A DNA stretch of 64,000 nucleotides from Morchella semilibera. Taxonomy: Eukaryota > Ascomycota > Pezizomycetes > Pezizales > Morchellaceae. The stretch covers positions 452,201 through 516,200 of the forward strand of contig CM018608.1 in NCBI GenBank assembly GCA_009192285.1, given 5' to 3'. Position numbers and translations under genes: made by a program. The stretch's first letter is position 1. Every line of letters starts with the position of its first letter. Positions 52,178 to 62,828 of this stretch are shown piece after piece. Below the pieces are notes generated by a model that ran no database searches, was not told the DNA's origin, and saw nothing but the letters and a program-made list of their open reading frames with translations.

Positions 52178-52528
52178 GTAGATGGGATAGATTAGACTGT
52201 AAAATTCGTAGGGCGCACTCTGGGAATATATAGGGTAGGAAGAAGAAAAGTTAAATACCATGATTTATTGAAATAGTAGTTGTATTACTTGTTACTGTGT
52301 TTGTGTGCACTGGTTCTGTGTTCTGTACTTTTGAGGAGGAAATCAACTGCGTGCTACGGAGGTTTCATTATCCGCATATAAACAAGATAACCCAATCACT
52401 GACACCTTGCCACCGAGTGACACCCGGTGACTTACAAAAAAAACCTACTCCAACAAAACACTATTCCAACAAGAAAAAAAAAGGAACCCAAAACTAAAGC
52501 CCTCCTGTTCAAGTGCCCCAAAAAAAGA
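52178..52528. other. Short convergent spacer between THR4 and urease
   Basis: About 350 bp between the stops of two convergent genes, with A-rich tracts near 52435-52480. Presumably both 3' untranslated regions; nothing else seen. Confidence 0.5.
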
Positions 52529-55225
52529 TCAATACAAATAATACCCCTGTGTAAGCGGGAGTTTATCAGATGGCGCAGCCGTACACACGACGCCGTCCGC
52601 CTCAACAACATACGTCTCTGGGTCGACCCTCATCACTGGCATGGCGTCGTTGAGCTTCATGTGCTTCTTGCCAATGTTCCTGCAGCCGCGCACGGCCTCG
52701 ACGCGCTTCTTGAGGCCATAGGTCTGCACGAGACCCGACTCGAGGGAGGCCGCGGAGACCCAGGTGATGGAGGTGCTGGGGACAAGGGGAGCGTACATGG
52801 GGCGGCCAATGATGGGTTGGACGGAGGGGATGGAGCCGTTGGCGTCGCCGATATGCGCCCAGGCTATCAGGCCGGATTTAAGGCTATGTAGTGTCAGTTT
52901 TAAAGAGAGTGGAGAGTGGAGGGGAGGGCGTACACCATGCTTGGTTTTGCGCCGAATTGGGCGGGGTCCCAGAGGACGAGGTCGGCAATCTTGCCGATTT
53001 CGACTGCAGTGTGGTTAGTAGTGGTATTGTATATAATTGTAGCTAGGTATGGGAGAGCTCTTACCGGAACCAATGAGATGGCTCATTCCATGTGCAATCG
53101 CCGGGTTTACGGTGTATTTCGCAATGTAGCGTTTGACCCTAAAGTTGTCCGCACCGGTACCTTCATCCTCCTCCAGCGGGCCGCGCTGCACCCTATTCTT
53201 ACTTGCCGTCTTCCACGTGCGCAGCACCACCTCGCCAACACGGCCCATGGCCTGTGAGTCACTAGACATCATCGAGATCGCGCCGAGGTCGTGAAGGACG
53301 TCCTCCGCCGCGATTGTCTCTTCACGGATACGGGACTCAGCGAATGCGACATCCTCGGGGATATCCTTCGAGAGGTGGTGGCACACCATGAGCATGTCAA
53401 GATGCTCGTCGCAGGTGTTGCACGTGTATGGCCGGGTCGGATTAGTCGATGACGGGAGAACATTGCGGTGCTGCACGACACTGATGATGTCAGGGGCGTG
53501 GCCGCCGCCGGCGCCCTCGGTGTGGTAGGTGTGGATGGTGCGGCCCTTGAAGGCGCCGATAGTCTGCTCGACAAAACCACTCTCATTTAGGGTATCGGTG
53601 TGGATGAGGCATTGGACGTCATACTGGTCACAGACGGATAGACAGGTATCGATTGCCGCGGGGGTAGATCCCCAGTCCTCGTGGAGCTTTAGGCCGACGA
53701 CGCCAGCAGCGCACTGCTCAGCGAGGCCTTGCGGTTGGCAGTCGTTACCCTTTCCAGTGACTCCGAAATTGAGTGGGAGGCCGTCGAGCGCCTGTAGCAT
53801 CTCCCGGATGTATGTTCTGCTAGGTGTGCATGTCGTTGCGTTCGTGCCCGTGCTGGGACCGGTGCCACCACCGAGCATAGTAGTAACACCAGAGGAAAGG
53901 GCCTCTGTGGCTTGCTGCGGGCAGATATAGTGGACGTGAGTATCAAAGCCACCGTACGTTATGATCTTGCCCTCGCCAGCGATGACGTCCGTATTGCTAC
54001 CGACAACGAGGTTCCGGTCGACGTTGTCCATGATGTCGGGGTTTCCAGCCTTGCCGATTCCGACGATGCTGCCGTTCTTTACGCCAATGTCGGCCTTGTA
54101 GATGCCGGTGTAGTCGACAATGAGGGCGTTTGTGATGACGAGGTCGAGGGTCTCGCGGTCAGAGCGGCCAGAAGCTTGTCCCATGCCTTCACGGAGCGTC
54201 TTTCCGCCGCCGAACTTGCACTCGTCGCCGTAGGCGGTGCAGTCTTTTTCTACCTTAATGAAGAGCTCGGTATCTCCAAGACGGACCAGATCACCGGTCG
54301 TGGGGCCGAACATGGTGGCGTAGGCGGTGCGGCACATCGTCGTTGGGACGGGCTCACGTTTGATGCTCGGAGCATCAATGTGTGCGAAGCCCATCTTGAT
54401 GAGATTGTTTACGATCCCTGTAATATTAACTTGACCGCGGTCGACCACGCCGTTGGCGATACGGTTGCCGCCCTGAATGATCATGTTTCCGCCAATCTCG
54501 ACGATGGTGACGGTCTTGCAGTCACCGGGCTCGAAACGGACTGCAGTCCCAGCCGCAATATCGAGACGGTATCCGTACGCCTGGATCCTATCAAATTCAA
54601 GGAGAGGGTTGGCTTCTATGAGATGGTAGTGACTCCCGACCTGGACTGGGCGGTCTCCCTTGTTTACGATGCGTAGGAGGCGTTTACTGCGGCCTTGGTT
54701 GAGCTCGATGCGGCCCTTGACGGCCACGACTGCGCCAGGCTGGCGCTCGGGCTCGTAGTCAGTCGTTATAGTAATGGGCGGGAAGAGGTCCTCGTCAGGG
54801 ATTGGGAGGAAGGAGCCATAGAGGGCCTTCTCGATGTCACCATCATCGGAAGAAATGGGGTTATGAATGGTCACGAGGTAGGTTCCATCAGGGAATGTGC
54901 CCTCGACCTGAATCTCTGATAATGAGGCGGTAACAGAGGGGAGGACGTGCCGACGGCCGAGCATGTGCTTCCCGGCATTCATGAGCACTGCGACGGTGTG
55001 CGTGCCATCGCGGATAAGCTCCTGGATGTTATTGGAAATGAGGGCCGTGGCCTCGGTTTGATTGAGGCGGACACCACGCGCAAGGCGCTTCTGGGCGAGG
55101 AAGCCGACCTGGGAGATGAGAAGCTTGTCGAGCTAGTAGTACGGGAGTGTTAGCTATTACTTTAATTCAATTGCAAAATATCATTTTATATAGATGCCTG
55201 ATACCTCTCGCGGAACCAAATGCAT
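52529..55225 (-). CDS. ure1: Urease, single-chain eukaryotic form
   Basis: Nickel enzyme splitting urea into ammonia and carbamate, cytosolic. Four exons on the minus strand, 5' to 3': 55205-55225, 53065-55132, 52934-53003, 52529-52883; 837 aa, intact, the usual length. The 7-codon first exon MHLVPRE joins [20 protein letters not shown], giving the expected N-terminus (gamma-like), followed by beta-like and alpha-like parts. Nickel ligands and catalytic segments: [25 protein letters not shown] (carbamylated Lys), [25 protein letters not shown], and the mobile flap MLMVCHHL with its Cys-His pair. The segment before the flap reads YTCNTCDEH, with two cysteines where other ureases mostly have hydrophobic residues. 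Accessory proteins UreD/F/G are not in the window. GATAAG sites lie 150-180 bp upstream. Confidence 0.97.
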
Positions 55226-56964
55226 TCTGGCAGAATTGATATTGGAGCAGAGTGGGGGAGATGGAGGAGAGACTCGATTAGTTCCACTATCGTCGTGATC
55301 CGTGATCCAAGGACGGACGGACGGACGTCGTTGGGCACTAGAGGAAAATGAGGGGAAAGCTGCTGCAGCTGTCCGATAAGAGGAAGAGGACCCGATAAGA
55401 TAAGCAGTAGCAACCTGTCAAAGCTATAATTGATTGTCTGCAGGGATTATTGCCGTGGGCCTGAAAACGATATGCGATACATTGATTGGGATGAGCTTGA
55501 CGTAGATGCAGGATGACCACTAAGACTGTCTTATATCGGGGGGGGTTAAGCATTCTCACAGGTGAACGAACACACATCATAAAAGGCCAATGATCGCTCT
55601 GCAGGTACCTAGACCAACTAAAGAAATGCCATAGTCTGTCATGTGAAAGACACTCTACGAAAGCATCATGATGCGCAATCTGCGACATGTCTAAGACAGC
55701 TACTCCACTGCTCCATTCCAGGAACCGAGTGACCTTCCATGATTCTTGCATTTGTGGGGTAATCATGGACATCCAAGTGTGGCCAGGTGAGGTCCAGGTA
55801 CCGTTGAGTCTCGAGCAATATGTGGTGGCAAGACGTAAAGCAACCAATCGGTTTCCAGTAGAAGCAGAAGACAGCTTGATAATGTAGAGATGAAACCTGT
55901 GTTCAAGCATGTCGATAGCCATGTGGTGATAAGAACAGAAGGGACGAGAAAGAGAGAGAGAGAGGAGAAGACGGGGCTAAACTGATGGATAATAGGATAG
56001 AGACTGCTCAAAATAGGCAGTAGGATCGTCAAAAGGAGCGAATTGATTGATTATCCAAAGTGGATATCGTCTCTACTTTAGCAAAGACAGAGACCTAATA
56101 AGGGGGGACAAAGAAAACATATTTCCAGCATAATCCAGCATAAACTACGTGTGCTTTGCCGTGTTCCCACTATTGCCGTGCCTAGGAATACTATGTACCG
56201 GGGCTATTGTCATCACTCCTCTCATCTCATTCACCCGCTAAATTTTGCCTCGGGAGTTAGGACTTGTGATCTTGTCACCAACCCATGATGAGACGAGACT
56301 AGGACTTTAAACCCACCCACCCCAACATACAGGCCGATCCTTCAATGGTCAATAGATGTCCTATCCGGTTCTCTGATAAGAATTTAGCTTGGCCTCTGTT
56401 CAAAGGCTGTTGGTATATGTGAACTGACAGACAAATCCAACATGCGTTTCAGAGCGAGAGAAAGCTCAACAGACACTTCGCTAACTATAGGCCAGTATAA
56501 GCTGACCAATAGTAAAATCACCAATTGAGATGATATTAAGGCGCCAGTACTTATGTCTTTGCCAAGGATCCTCGCCTTAGATTGGATTAGTTATGTACAA
56601 GGTCAAGCCAATTATAACAAAAAAGGTTATACTGGATCACAAAATATCACTCAGCCCCTCACAACACCTTGATAAGTCACACTGAAAAGGCGGTAAAGTA
56701 GTATCTCACCTGATATCGTCACTGCAAGTTTAGTATCTACTATTCCTTAGAAAAGAGGAAAGAAAGAAAAAAGACCCCAGTAGCAAGCTATACGCAACAA
56801 ATTCCACACACACCATTGATTTGCAATAATTTATTTTATTCACGCCCTGATCCCCGCTTGAAATCACAGGCCAAATCGGTATCTACGCATCATCTAGCAC
56901 ACGCGATACAAAAAAACGGGAATATCCCAAACGACAAAGAAATCAGCAAAACAGGATCCCCCGT
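55226..56964. other. Urease upstream region, gene-free
   Basis: About 1.74 kb upstream of urease, ending at the 3' end of the cytochrome b5 reductase gene. It carries a GATA cluster (55375-55404). The open frame 55338-55922 on the minus strand has no protein-like pattern and is not called. Confidence 0.5.
55375..55404. promoter_or_regulatory. Cluster of three GATAAG sites upstream of urease
   Basis: GATAAG occurs at 55375-55380, 55394-55399 and 55399-55404 (the last two share one G), 150-180 bp upstream of the urease ATG. GATA factors of the AreA/NIT2 type bind HGATAR pairs and switch on nitrogen-scavenging genes. Placement before a urease gene makes this a plausible nitrogen-control element. 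Confidence 0.6.
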
Positions 56965-58028
56965 CTAGAACTTGTAGACGTCATCCTTCGAGTATCCCAA
57001 CTCCTTCAGGATCCCCGTGAGCTCTCCCTGGTCAGTCGGGGAATTCTTTCCTCCCGAAACAGCCTTGTACAATCCCGGGGGTCCGCAGACCTAACCCACT
57101 ATTAGCATCACCATCACCATCACCCCCTCGCACTTCACCGCGGCCCTGGGGTAGGTAAACTTACAAAGATCTTATTGTTCCCGCTTCCGGGTTCCGGCAA
57201 CACCGTCTTCAACAGCTCCTTATCCACATACCCCTCCTTCGCCCACACCGAGCCCGAGGGCTTCTTATCCAGCAGATAGAACGCCTTGAACCTCTGCGGA
57301 TAGGTGTTTTCGAGCTCTGCCAGCTCCTTCCTCAGGAGTATATCCTGCTCGGTCCTATTCCCAAACACCAGCGTGACCTTTGTCTTATCGTCCGGGTTCT
57401 TGAAGATGGCCCTGATGAGCTGCCACATTGGCGTGATTCCCGTGCCGCCCGCAATCATCGTGATACGCTCATGCTTGTTTGGCGCCCACTCGTACTTTGG
57501 GATGGGCCCCTTGACCTCGAGGCGCTGGTCGACCGCCAAGTTGTGCAAGTGCGTGCTCATGGGGCCGCCCTCATACCTCTTGACGAGCAGGTCCATGTGC
57601 CCACGCGCATCCTCGTCGTTGACGGGCGTGTAGGGGCGGATCGTGACCTTTGCGTCGTTGGGGCCCTTGTACTTTGTCAAGATTGCGCTCGCGACGTGAA
57701 GGCCCGAGACGTGGTCCTCGCTGGGGAGGGCAAAGCGCAGGAGCTTTGTGTCGGGGGAGAGGTACTCTGACTTTATGAGGGGGAGGTCGACCCAAGCGCC
57801 GTCACCAGTGAGGGTAGGGATGGCGGGGGGGAGGGGTTTGGCAACCGCGGCAGTGGGGGAGCTGCTGTAGTAGTAGTAGCCGGCGGCGGCGGCGGCGACG
57901 AGAGCGCCGATGGCGATTGGGGCGTTGCTACTAGATTTGGGGGCGGCGGGGGTGGCATAGCGGCGGATGGTTTGTTTAGGGGGACCACGGAGGGTGGTGC
58001 GGAGGGCGGGGACGGCGCGGGAAAACAT
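56965..58028 (-). CDS. MCR1: Mitochondrial NADH-cytochrome b5 reductase
   Basis: FAD flavoenzyme passing electrons from NADH to cytochrome b5-type acceptors; yeast Mcr1 is in the outer membrane and intermembrane space and supports ergosterol synthesis and ascorbyl radical recycling. Two exons on the minus strand: 57165-58028 and 56965-57090; 329 aa, intact. N-terminal presequence [15 protein letters not shown] with Arg and no acid, then a membrane segment [18 protein letters not shown] (about 38-55). FAD-binding [10 protein letters not shown] (about 150) and [15 protein letters not shown]-binding [12 protein letters not shown] (about 215); [13 protein letters not shown] across the intron; C-terminal [12 protein letters not shown], typical of the family. 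Start 58028 is the first Met of the presequence. Confidence 0.95.
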
Positions 58029-58536
58029 TTTCTCTGAATAGGCTTTGGATAGTAGGTAGTGTTAGTGAAGGTAGTGAAAGGTCAATTGGAGGTGAGAGGG
58101 ATTTGTGAGACGGAAAGTGAGACGGAAAGGGGTAGAGGAGGAGGGGATTGGGGAATTTGGGAATTGGGGTGGTCAAGTACTCACTCTTAAGAAAGCAGGG
58201 CTGGGAATGATTGATGTTCGTGATTACATTTCGAATGACGTTGATGACCGACGGCTCACAAATCAAGAAACGCCAAGACCAAGCCAGGCAGTAGCTCAGG
58301 ATTCCCGAGCCGATCCCGGGCAGGTCAGCCGAGTGATGGCCCGTGATGAGGAAATGATCAATTGCTCGGAAAACGACCCAAGAGGCAGGAAATGATGTCC
58401 TGCATCTGCTGCTGCCAACTAAAGAAATTAAAAACAGAAAAGGAAAAAGGAAAAAGGCTACTAATACATAGAATATAAGACCATACAACAACTTCATGAT
58501 ACTCCACTAACACTAACACTGACACTGACACCGACA
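58029..58536. other. Spacer between RAI1-like and MCR1 genes
   Basis: About 510 bp, both neighbours on the minus strand: 5' flank of MCR1 and 3' flank of the RAI1-like gene. The plus-strand frame 58105-58395 has no supporting pattern. Nothing else seen. Confidence 0.45.
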
Positions 58537-59958
58537 TTACAATTCCTCCTCCTCCTTTTGTGCCTTCTCAGCTCTCGCCGCCAGCTCCTCTCTCCACTTT
58601 ACAAACGAATCCGTCAGAAACGTCTTATCCCCCGTTTTCTCGACAGAGATACCACTGCCCTGCGCCCTAAACCGAATCTTCCACACCACACCCTCCTCTG
58701 CACCGCCACTAATCGTTTCCCGAAGCCACGCCATGAGCCCTGTCGCAAAGTCAATACTCACCTTCGCATCCCATAGCCCCCTTCCCGACCGCCGCGCGAT
58801 ACTAGGGAGCTCCTGCGTCTCGTACGTCTTCAGCGACCGCAGCACGCCGCTGTTATCCCGGAACCCGACTATGACCTTGGCGATACCCAGCAGGAAGGAT
58901 TGCGCCCAGAAGCGCAGTAGTTTGGCTTCGTAGTTGATGTCATCGCGGCGGTTGTTTGGGTCGATTATTTTGGAGGTTTTGAGCTCGACATAGATCGGGG
59001 GATTATCTGGGCCCTTTGGTGGGTTTGAATTCCAAACTGAGCATATCAGCACCCCACACCCCCCCCCCCTCTCCTCACTACCCCCTCCGGCTAGTGGTTT
59101 TTAAAGGAAAAAAAAAAAACCAACACCCTGATAGGAACACATACCTGCGTCAACCTCACCACCAATCACAATACGAGTGTCACCAAAGCCCGTCTTAACG
59201 ATCGAGCAATACTGTGCCTCGTTCGAGACCACCTCCTCGTCGCGCGATTCAATCAGCTCACGCGAACACTCGTCCCAGTTTCCCGGGATCGTCGAGAGTG
59301 CCTCAAACTTATACCCCCAATAACTCATCTCCTCCCCACGCCTGTCCATCTCCCTGCGGGTCCGCAGCTTGTATGCATGGCTCTCCTCAATAAAACTACA
59401 CCCGTCAGTCCGCCGTCTCGCCCAGCACACTCCCAGTAGCAGACAGAAACCTACAGTGTACCCTACAGTACACAACCCCCATCCAGATCAGCTCCCCACC
59501 ATCACCAGCGAGAGGAACTCAAAACATACCTGCAACATCACCACATTCATCTCCCACCCGTCGCGCCCCTCGAACGGCACCGTCATGAACTTTGTCATCA
59601 TGCCACGCCATGTGACGATGTCTGCGCGCGTACGCTCTCCAGTGCGCCGCTCGAGGTGCTCCAGCGCGCTGAGGAGCCCGTCGATATGCTCGTCGATGCT
59701 GTCATCATGCTTGATGAAGGTGGAGAAGCCGTGGGAGAGTGGTGCGGGAAGGCTTGGGGGTAGAAGGACTTGAGAGAGACAGGGGAATGGACGAGCGTGT
59801 GCGTGTCGTCGTAGGAGAAATGTGTGATTTCCTGTGAGGGGCAGGGGGGTGGTTAGAGCACTGAGGGGAGGTGAAGGGAGGGGAATATGGTACCTGTGGG
59901 CGCCGAACGGGCGCGTTGAGGGGGGGATTGGGCGGAGGGGGTAAGTTAAGGAGGCCAT
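58537..59958 (-). CDS. RAI1: RAI1/DXO-family decapping nuclease (frame breaks)
   Basis: RAI1-family enzymes remove aberrant 5' ends from nuclear RNA and, in fungi, support the exonuclease Rat1. Minus-strand exons: 59894-59958, 59530-59831, 59145-59395, 58537-59036. Motifs in order: RRPQEITHFSYDD at the exon 1/2 border (after a frame correction), GFSTFIKHDDSIDEHIDGLL, ADIVTWRGMMTKFM, DGWEMNV, FIEESHAYK, GGEVDAVW and IYVELKTSK, the last two carrying the Glu/Asp/Glu-Lys catalytic residues; then LLRFWAQSFLLGI. The frame breaks where a C run is one short (7 C at 59920-59926; 5 C at 59756-59760), and a further slip is needed near the exon 2/3 junction. Total length agrees with these. The enzyme would be about 370 aa. 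Confidence 0.85.
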
Positions 59959-60358
59959 ATAGCTACCTGTGGAGCTAGCTTGGATTTATAGGAGGAGAGT
60001 GGGTGCCTGTCTATGAGATGAGAGAGGAGAGAAGAGGAGCTGAGATATTGCAGACAAGACAGCCAGACAGCCAGACAGCCAGACTGTGAATGATGATTGA
60101 TATTGTGATTGACAAACCTGCACAACCAATGATCATATCGACCGCCAAGAAGCACACAAACGAGCATGAGCTCTGTCACTGTCACACCATCGTTCTGTCA
60201 CGCCCTGTCGGTCTAAAAGTACTCTATCTATCCACGTCGATCTCGTCCGCCACACCTCCGTCTTGGGCGACCCTCCTCCTCCACATTTTTACCCCCTTCC
60301 TTCCCCCCCCCACCCCTTCCCTCGAGTCTCACCCATCACCGACCGAACCCCTTACATC
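59959..60358. promoter_or_regulatory. Divergent promoter region (RAI1-like / small unknown gene)
   Basis: About 400 bp between two divergent start codons. It contains three direct copies of AGCCAGAC (60061-60084) and a C-rich leader tract (60295-60320). No other signal recognised. Confidence 0.5.
60061..60084. repeat. Three tandem copies of AGCCAGAC
   Basis: Perfect 8-bp direct repeats in the divergent promoter region. A simple microsatellite or a cluster of binding sites; the sequence does not decide. Confidence 0.85.
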
Positions 60359-61099
60359 ATGTCCAAAGCGCCTCCACCTCCACGCGCCAAATCCGCTACC
60401 GACGTCCGTCGCACCCTCTTTCGCAGTCTCTCGCGCACCGCCGGTGCCACCACAACCACAACCAACCTCGCCAGCACCAGCAACATTCCCGGCCCCGACT
60501 CGGCCGACGAGGACGCAGAGGCCGCTGCGCCCGAGGGTATCGTCGTCCGCAGGAAGGATGGCAGCATGGATATTGAGATACCGCTGACGACGAGCCAGCA
60601 TGCTCAATTGCTGGACGGCATTGGGCGGGAACGTATGTGTTTTGGCTTCATATTGTGGGGATGTAGGGATGAATGAGTTTATGAAAGAGAGTGTGTATGT
60701 GTATACTAATCTACGAGTGGGAGCAGTGGCGGAGCAGCAGCGACTGGCAGCGGAGCTGGTAAAGAGGCACCAGGTCGATGCTTATAAGCGGCTTCCAGGT
60801 CAGTCTTTACGTTACGGAGGCTTAGGTACTGGCACTAGCTACTATTACTCCTACTCCTACGACTTGCTACTCGTGGCTCCATGATATCTTTATCCTTGTC
60901 AATACCAATAGTGAAGTGCTTTGGGTGGAATGTAAAGACATCATGGAGTTAGGAGTAGAGGGTCGGTGGGCGGTGGTGTGGTTCGGAGGTCACTGGCTAA
61001 TAGGTTGTGACTTTTTCTTCTTCTACAGAGCTACTGAGACTACAGGTGCTGTCGCTGGCACAGGATAGCTGGATGTTTGAATCGGACGAGGAGTGCTGA
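60359..61099 (+). CDS. Small protein of unknown function, three exons
   Basis: Not recognised. Exons 60359-60632, 60727-60798 and 61029-61099 join in frame to 138 aa with donors GTATGT and GTCAGT. The N-terminal half is low-complexity: Pro/Lys-rich start MSKAPPPPRAKS, a basic stretch DVRRTLFRSLSR, a Thr run and an acidic patch (DSADEDAEA). Then EGIVVRRKDGSMDIEIPLTTSQHAQLLDGIG. The C-terminal third looks like one amphipathic helix (LAEQQRLAAELVKRHQVDAYKRLPELLRLQVLSLAQ) ending DSWMFESDEEC. No signal peptide, membrane segment or catalytic motif. Good splice sites and phase agreement support a real gene. It is divergent from the RAI1-like gene and convergent with GET4. Confidence 0.75.
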
Positions 61100-61438
61100 C
61101 ATCGTTGGCTGGACTATACGACACTGGACTTTACTGGATTGTGGGGGTTGGTTGGGTCAGGCAAGGTTGAGGCATATGGGCCTCCCTTTATATGTGTGGG
61201 TGGTGTAAAAGTTTCTTTCCTGTTTCTTGTTTCTTTCTCTTTTCTTCTTTCCTTTCCCTCTTCTAGTGTAGGGCTGGAGTTTAATAACTATGAATGCCAG
61301 AATAATTGGTCACTATTGATGCTGGCAGCGAGTTACACAATGTTTCTTTTTTTTTCAATTAATATTGTTTGTGGGTAGTAGGCAAGAGGTAAGGGAGGGA
61401 GGAAAGGAGGTCTCTATGTTAGTTAATTATGTGCTCAA
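61100..61438. other. Convergent spacer between small unknown gene and GET4
   Basis: About 340 bp of T-rich sequence between two convergent stops. Nothing but presumed 3' ends seen. Confidence 0.5.
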
Positions 61439-62828
61439 TCAATCAAGGTCCACCGGAGCTGAATTTCCGGATGAGGCTCCTATCTGTCTCGCTGGAGCAG
61501 TTGCGGCAGGGTTCCCACCAAACAGGCTCCCCATCATATCAAACAAGTTGTTTGACCGTTTGATCGGGATATTGAAATATATCTCTCCGATCTGGTCCAG
61601 AATCTATCACACACACGCAAACACACACACGCCCATTAGCCGCTGTACCCCCGACGCCCTAACAAAAGCACTAGCGGTACAATACGAACCTCATCCCACA
61701 CCGACACCTCCTTCAGGGCAGTGGCATAATGGCTCTTGAGCCCCCTAAACACGTCCGCGCCCCCACTCTGGATCGCCAGCAGTAGTAGTCCCAAAAAGTT
61801 CACAAGCGGCAGCGACGGAAACACGCGGAAGTCGGCCGTCGACGACTGCACCTCCTGCACCATGAGCGTGCTGTTGTTCTTGATGAGTTCCGAGGTGAAC
61901 ATCTGGAGGCATCGCGAGGCGTCGCGCAGGTTGCCGGTGAGGAGGTAGGGGAACACAGCGCGGGCAATGTAGGTGGGGGCGGTTTGCGGCTCGTCTTCTT
62001 TGTACCATTCGTATAACATGTCGGTGAGCACTTGGGCGCTGTCACGGGTGCCAACGATGAGGTGCTTCTCGGCTTCGTAGACGTTGTCCTCTGTGGAAGG
62101 GAGAGGGGAATTAGTGGGGGGCTTATGACTGGAAGAGTGTGAAGATGGTAGGGAGGTGATTGTACCTTTGGCAAAGAGGTGGCCGACAAAGTGGTGGAGC
62201 TCTGGGTCACCAGCGGGGAACTCGCCATGCTTGGACGTCCAGCTAGAGAGAGGGGTCAATGATCAATTTGGGGGAAAGATTGATGATAATGTGGTGGGTG
62301 CTACATACGCTATCGTCTCATTGATGACCCTCTTCCGTCCCGGCTCCTCAGAATTGATCAGAGTGATCAGCTGCATAATCTGCGCTGCACCACCACACAC
62401 ACATTCCACCATCAGCCACCCGCACACTCGAACCCCTCACCCACCAGATACATATATACATGTATATATATATAGCTAGACAATCAACTCACCCCTCAGA
62501 GCGGCCGTAGGGGCCGAGTTCGACGACTTGAACACCTCGATCAAGAGCAAGCACAGATCGCAGCCACTGCTACCCTGACCAGCCTTCAGCAGTGCCTGTG
62601 CGCCCGAGAAGAGGATCTCGATGGCGGCATTATAGTCCTTAGCCTTAACGTAACGTTGCGAGACAACACGGAGCTGTTGGTGTGCTTCGTAGTAGGCGCC
62701 CTCCTCGATGCTGGTGGGGGGTCGTGTGTTAGCTCGTGAGCAGTGCAGAGCAAAGTTGGAAGTGAAGAGAGGGGGAGGTACCGTTTCTCGAGACGTGCTC
62801 GCGTCTTCTCGACGTTCTTGGAGGCCAT
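61439..62828 (-). CDS. GET4: GET4, tail-anchored protein targeting factor
   Basis: With Get5, Get4 bridges the chaperone Sgt2 to the ATPase Get3 and so guides tail-anchored proteins to the ER (TRC35 in animals). Six exons on the minus strand: 62782-62828, 62493-62710, 62309-62384, 62166-62242, 61690-62090, 61439-61603; 327 aa, intact. The protein is all-helical: KTRARLEKR, then EEGAYYEAHQQLRVVSQRY (about 17-35), AAIEILFSGAQALLKAGQGSSGCDLCLLLIEVF, HHFVGHLFAK, YLLTGNLRDASRCLQMF, and FPSLPLVNFLGLLLLAIQSG. The family-typical end carries YFNIPIKRSNNLFDMMGSLFGG before a loose tail. Length matches the family. It shares a divergent upstream region with ADE5,7, which has GATA repeats. Confidence 0.95.

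Noticed and set aside
55338-55922. Minus-strand frame of 194 codons upstream of urease
   Set aside because: No conserved pattern, no good splice or start context, and it covers the GATA promoter cluster.
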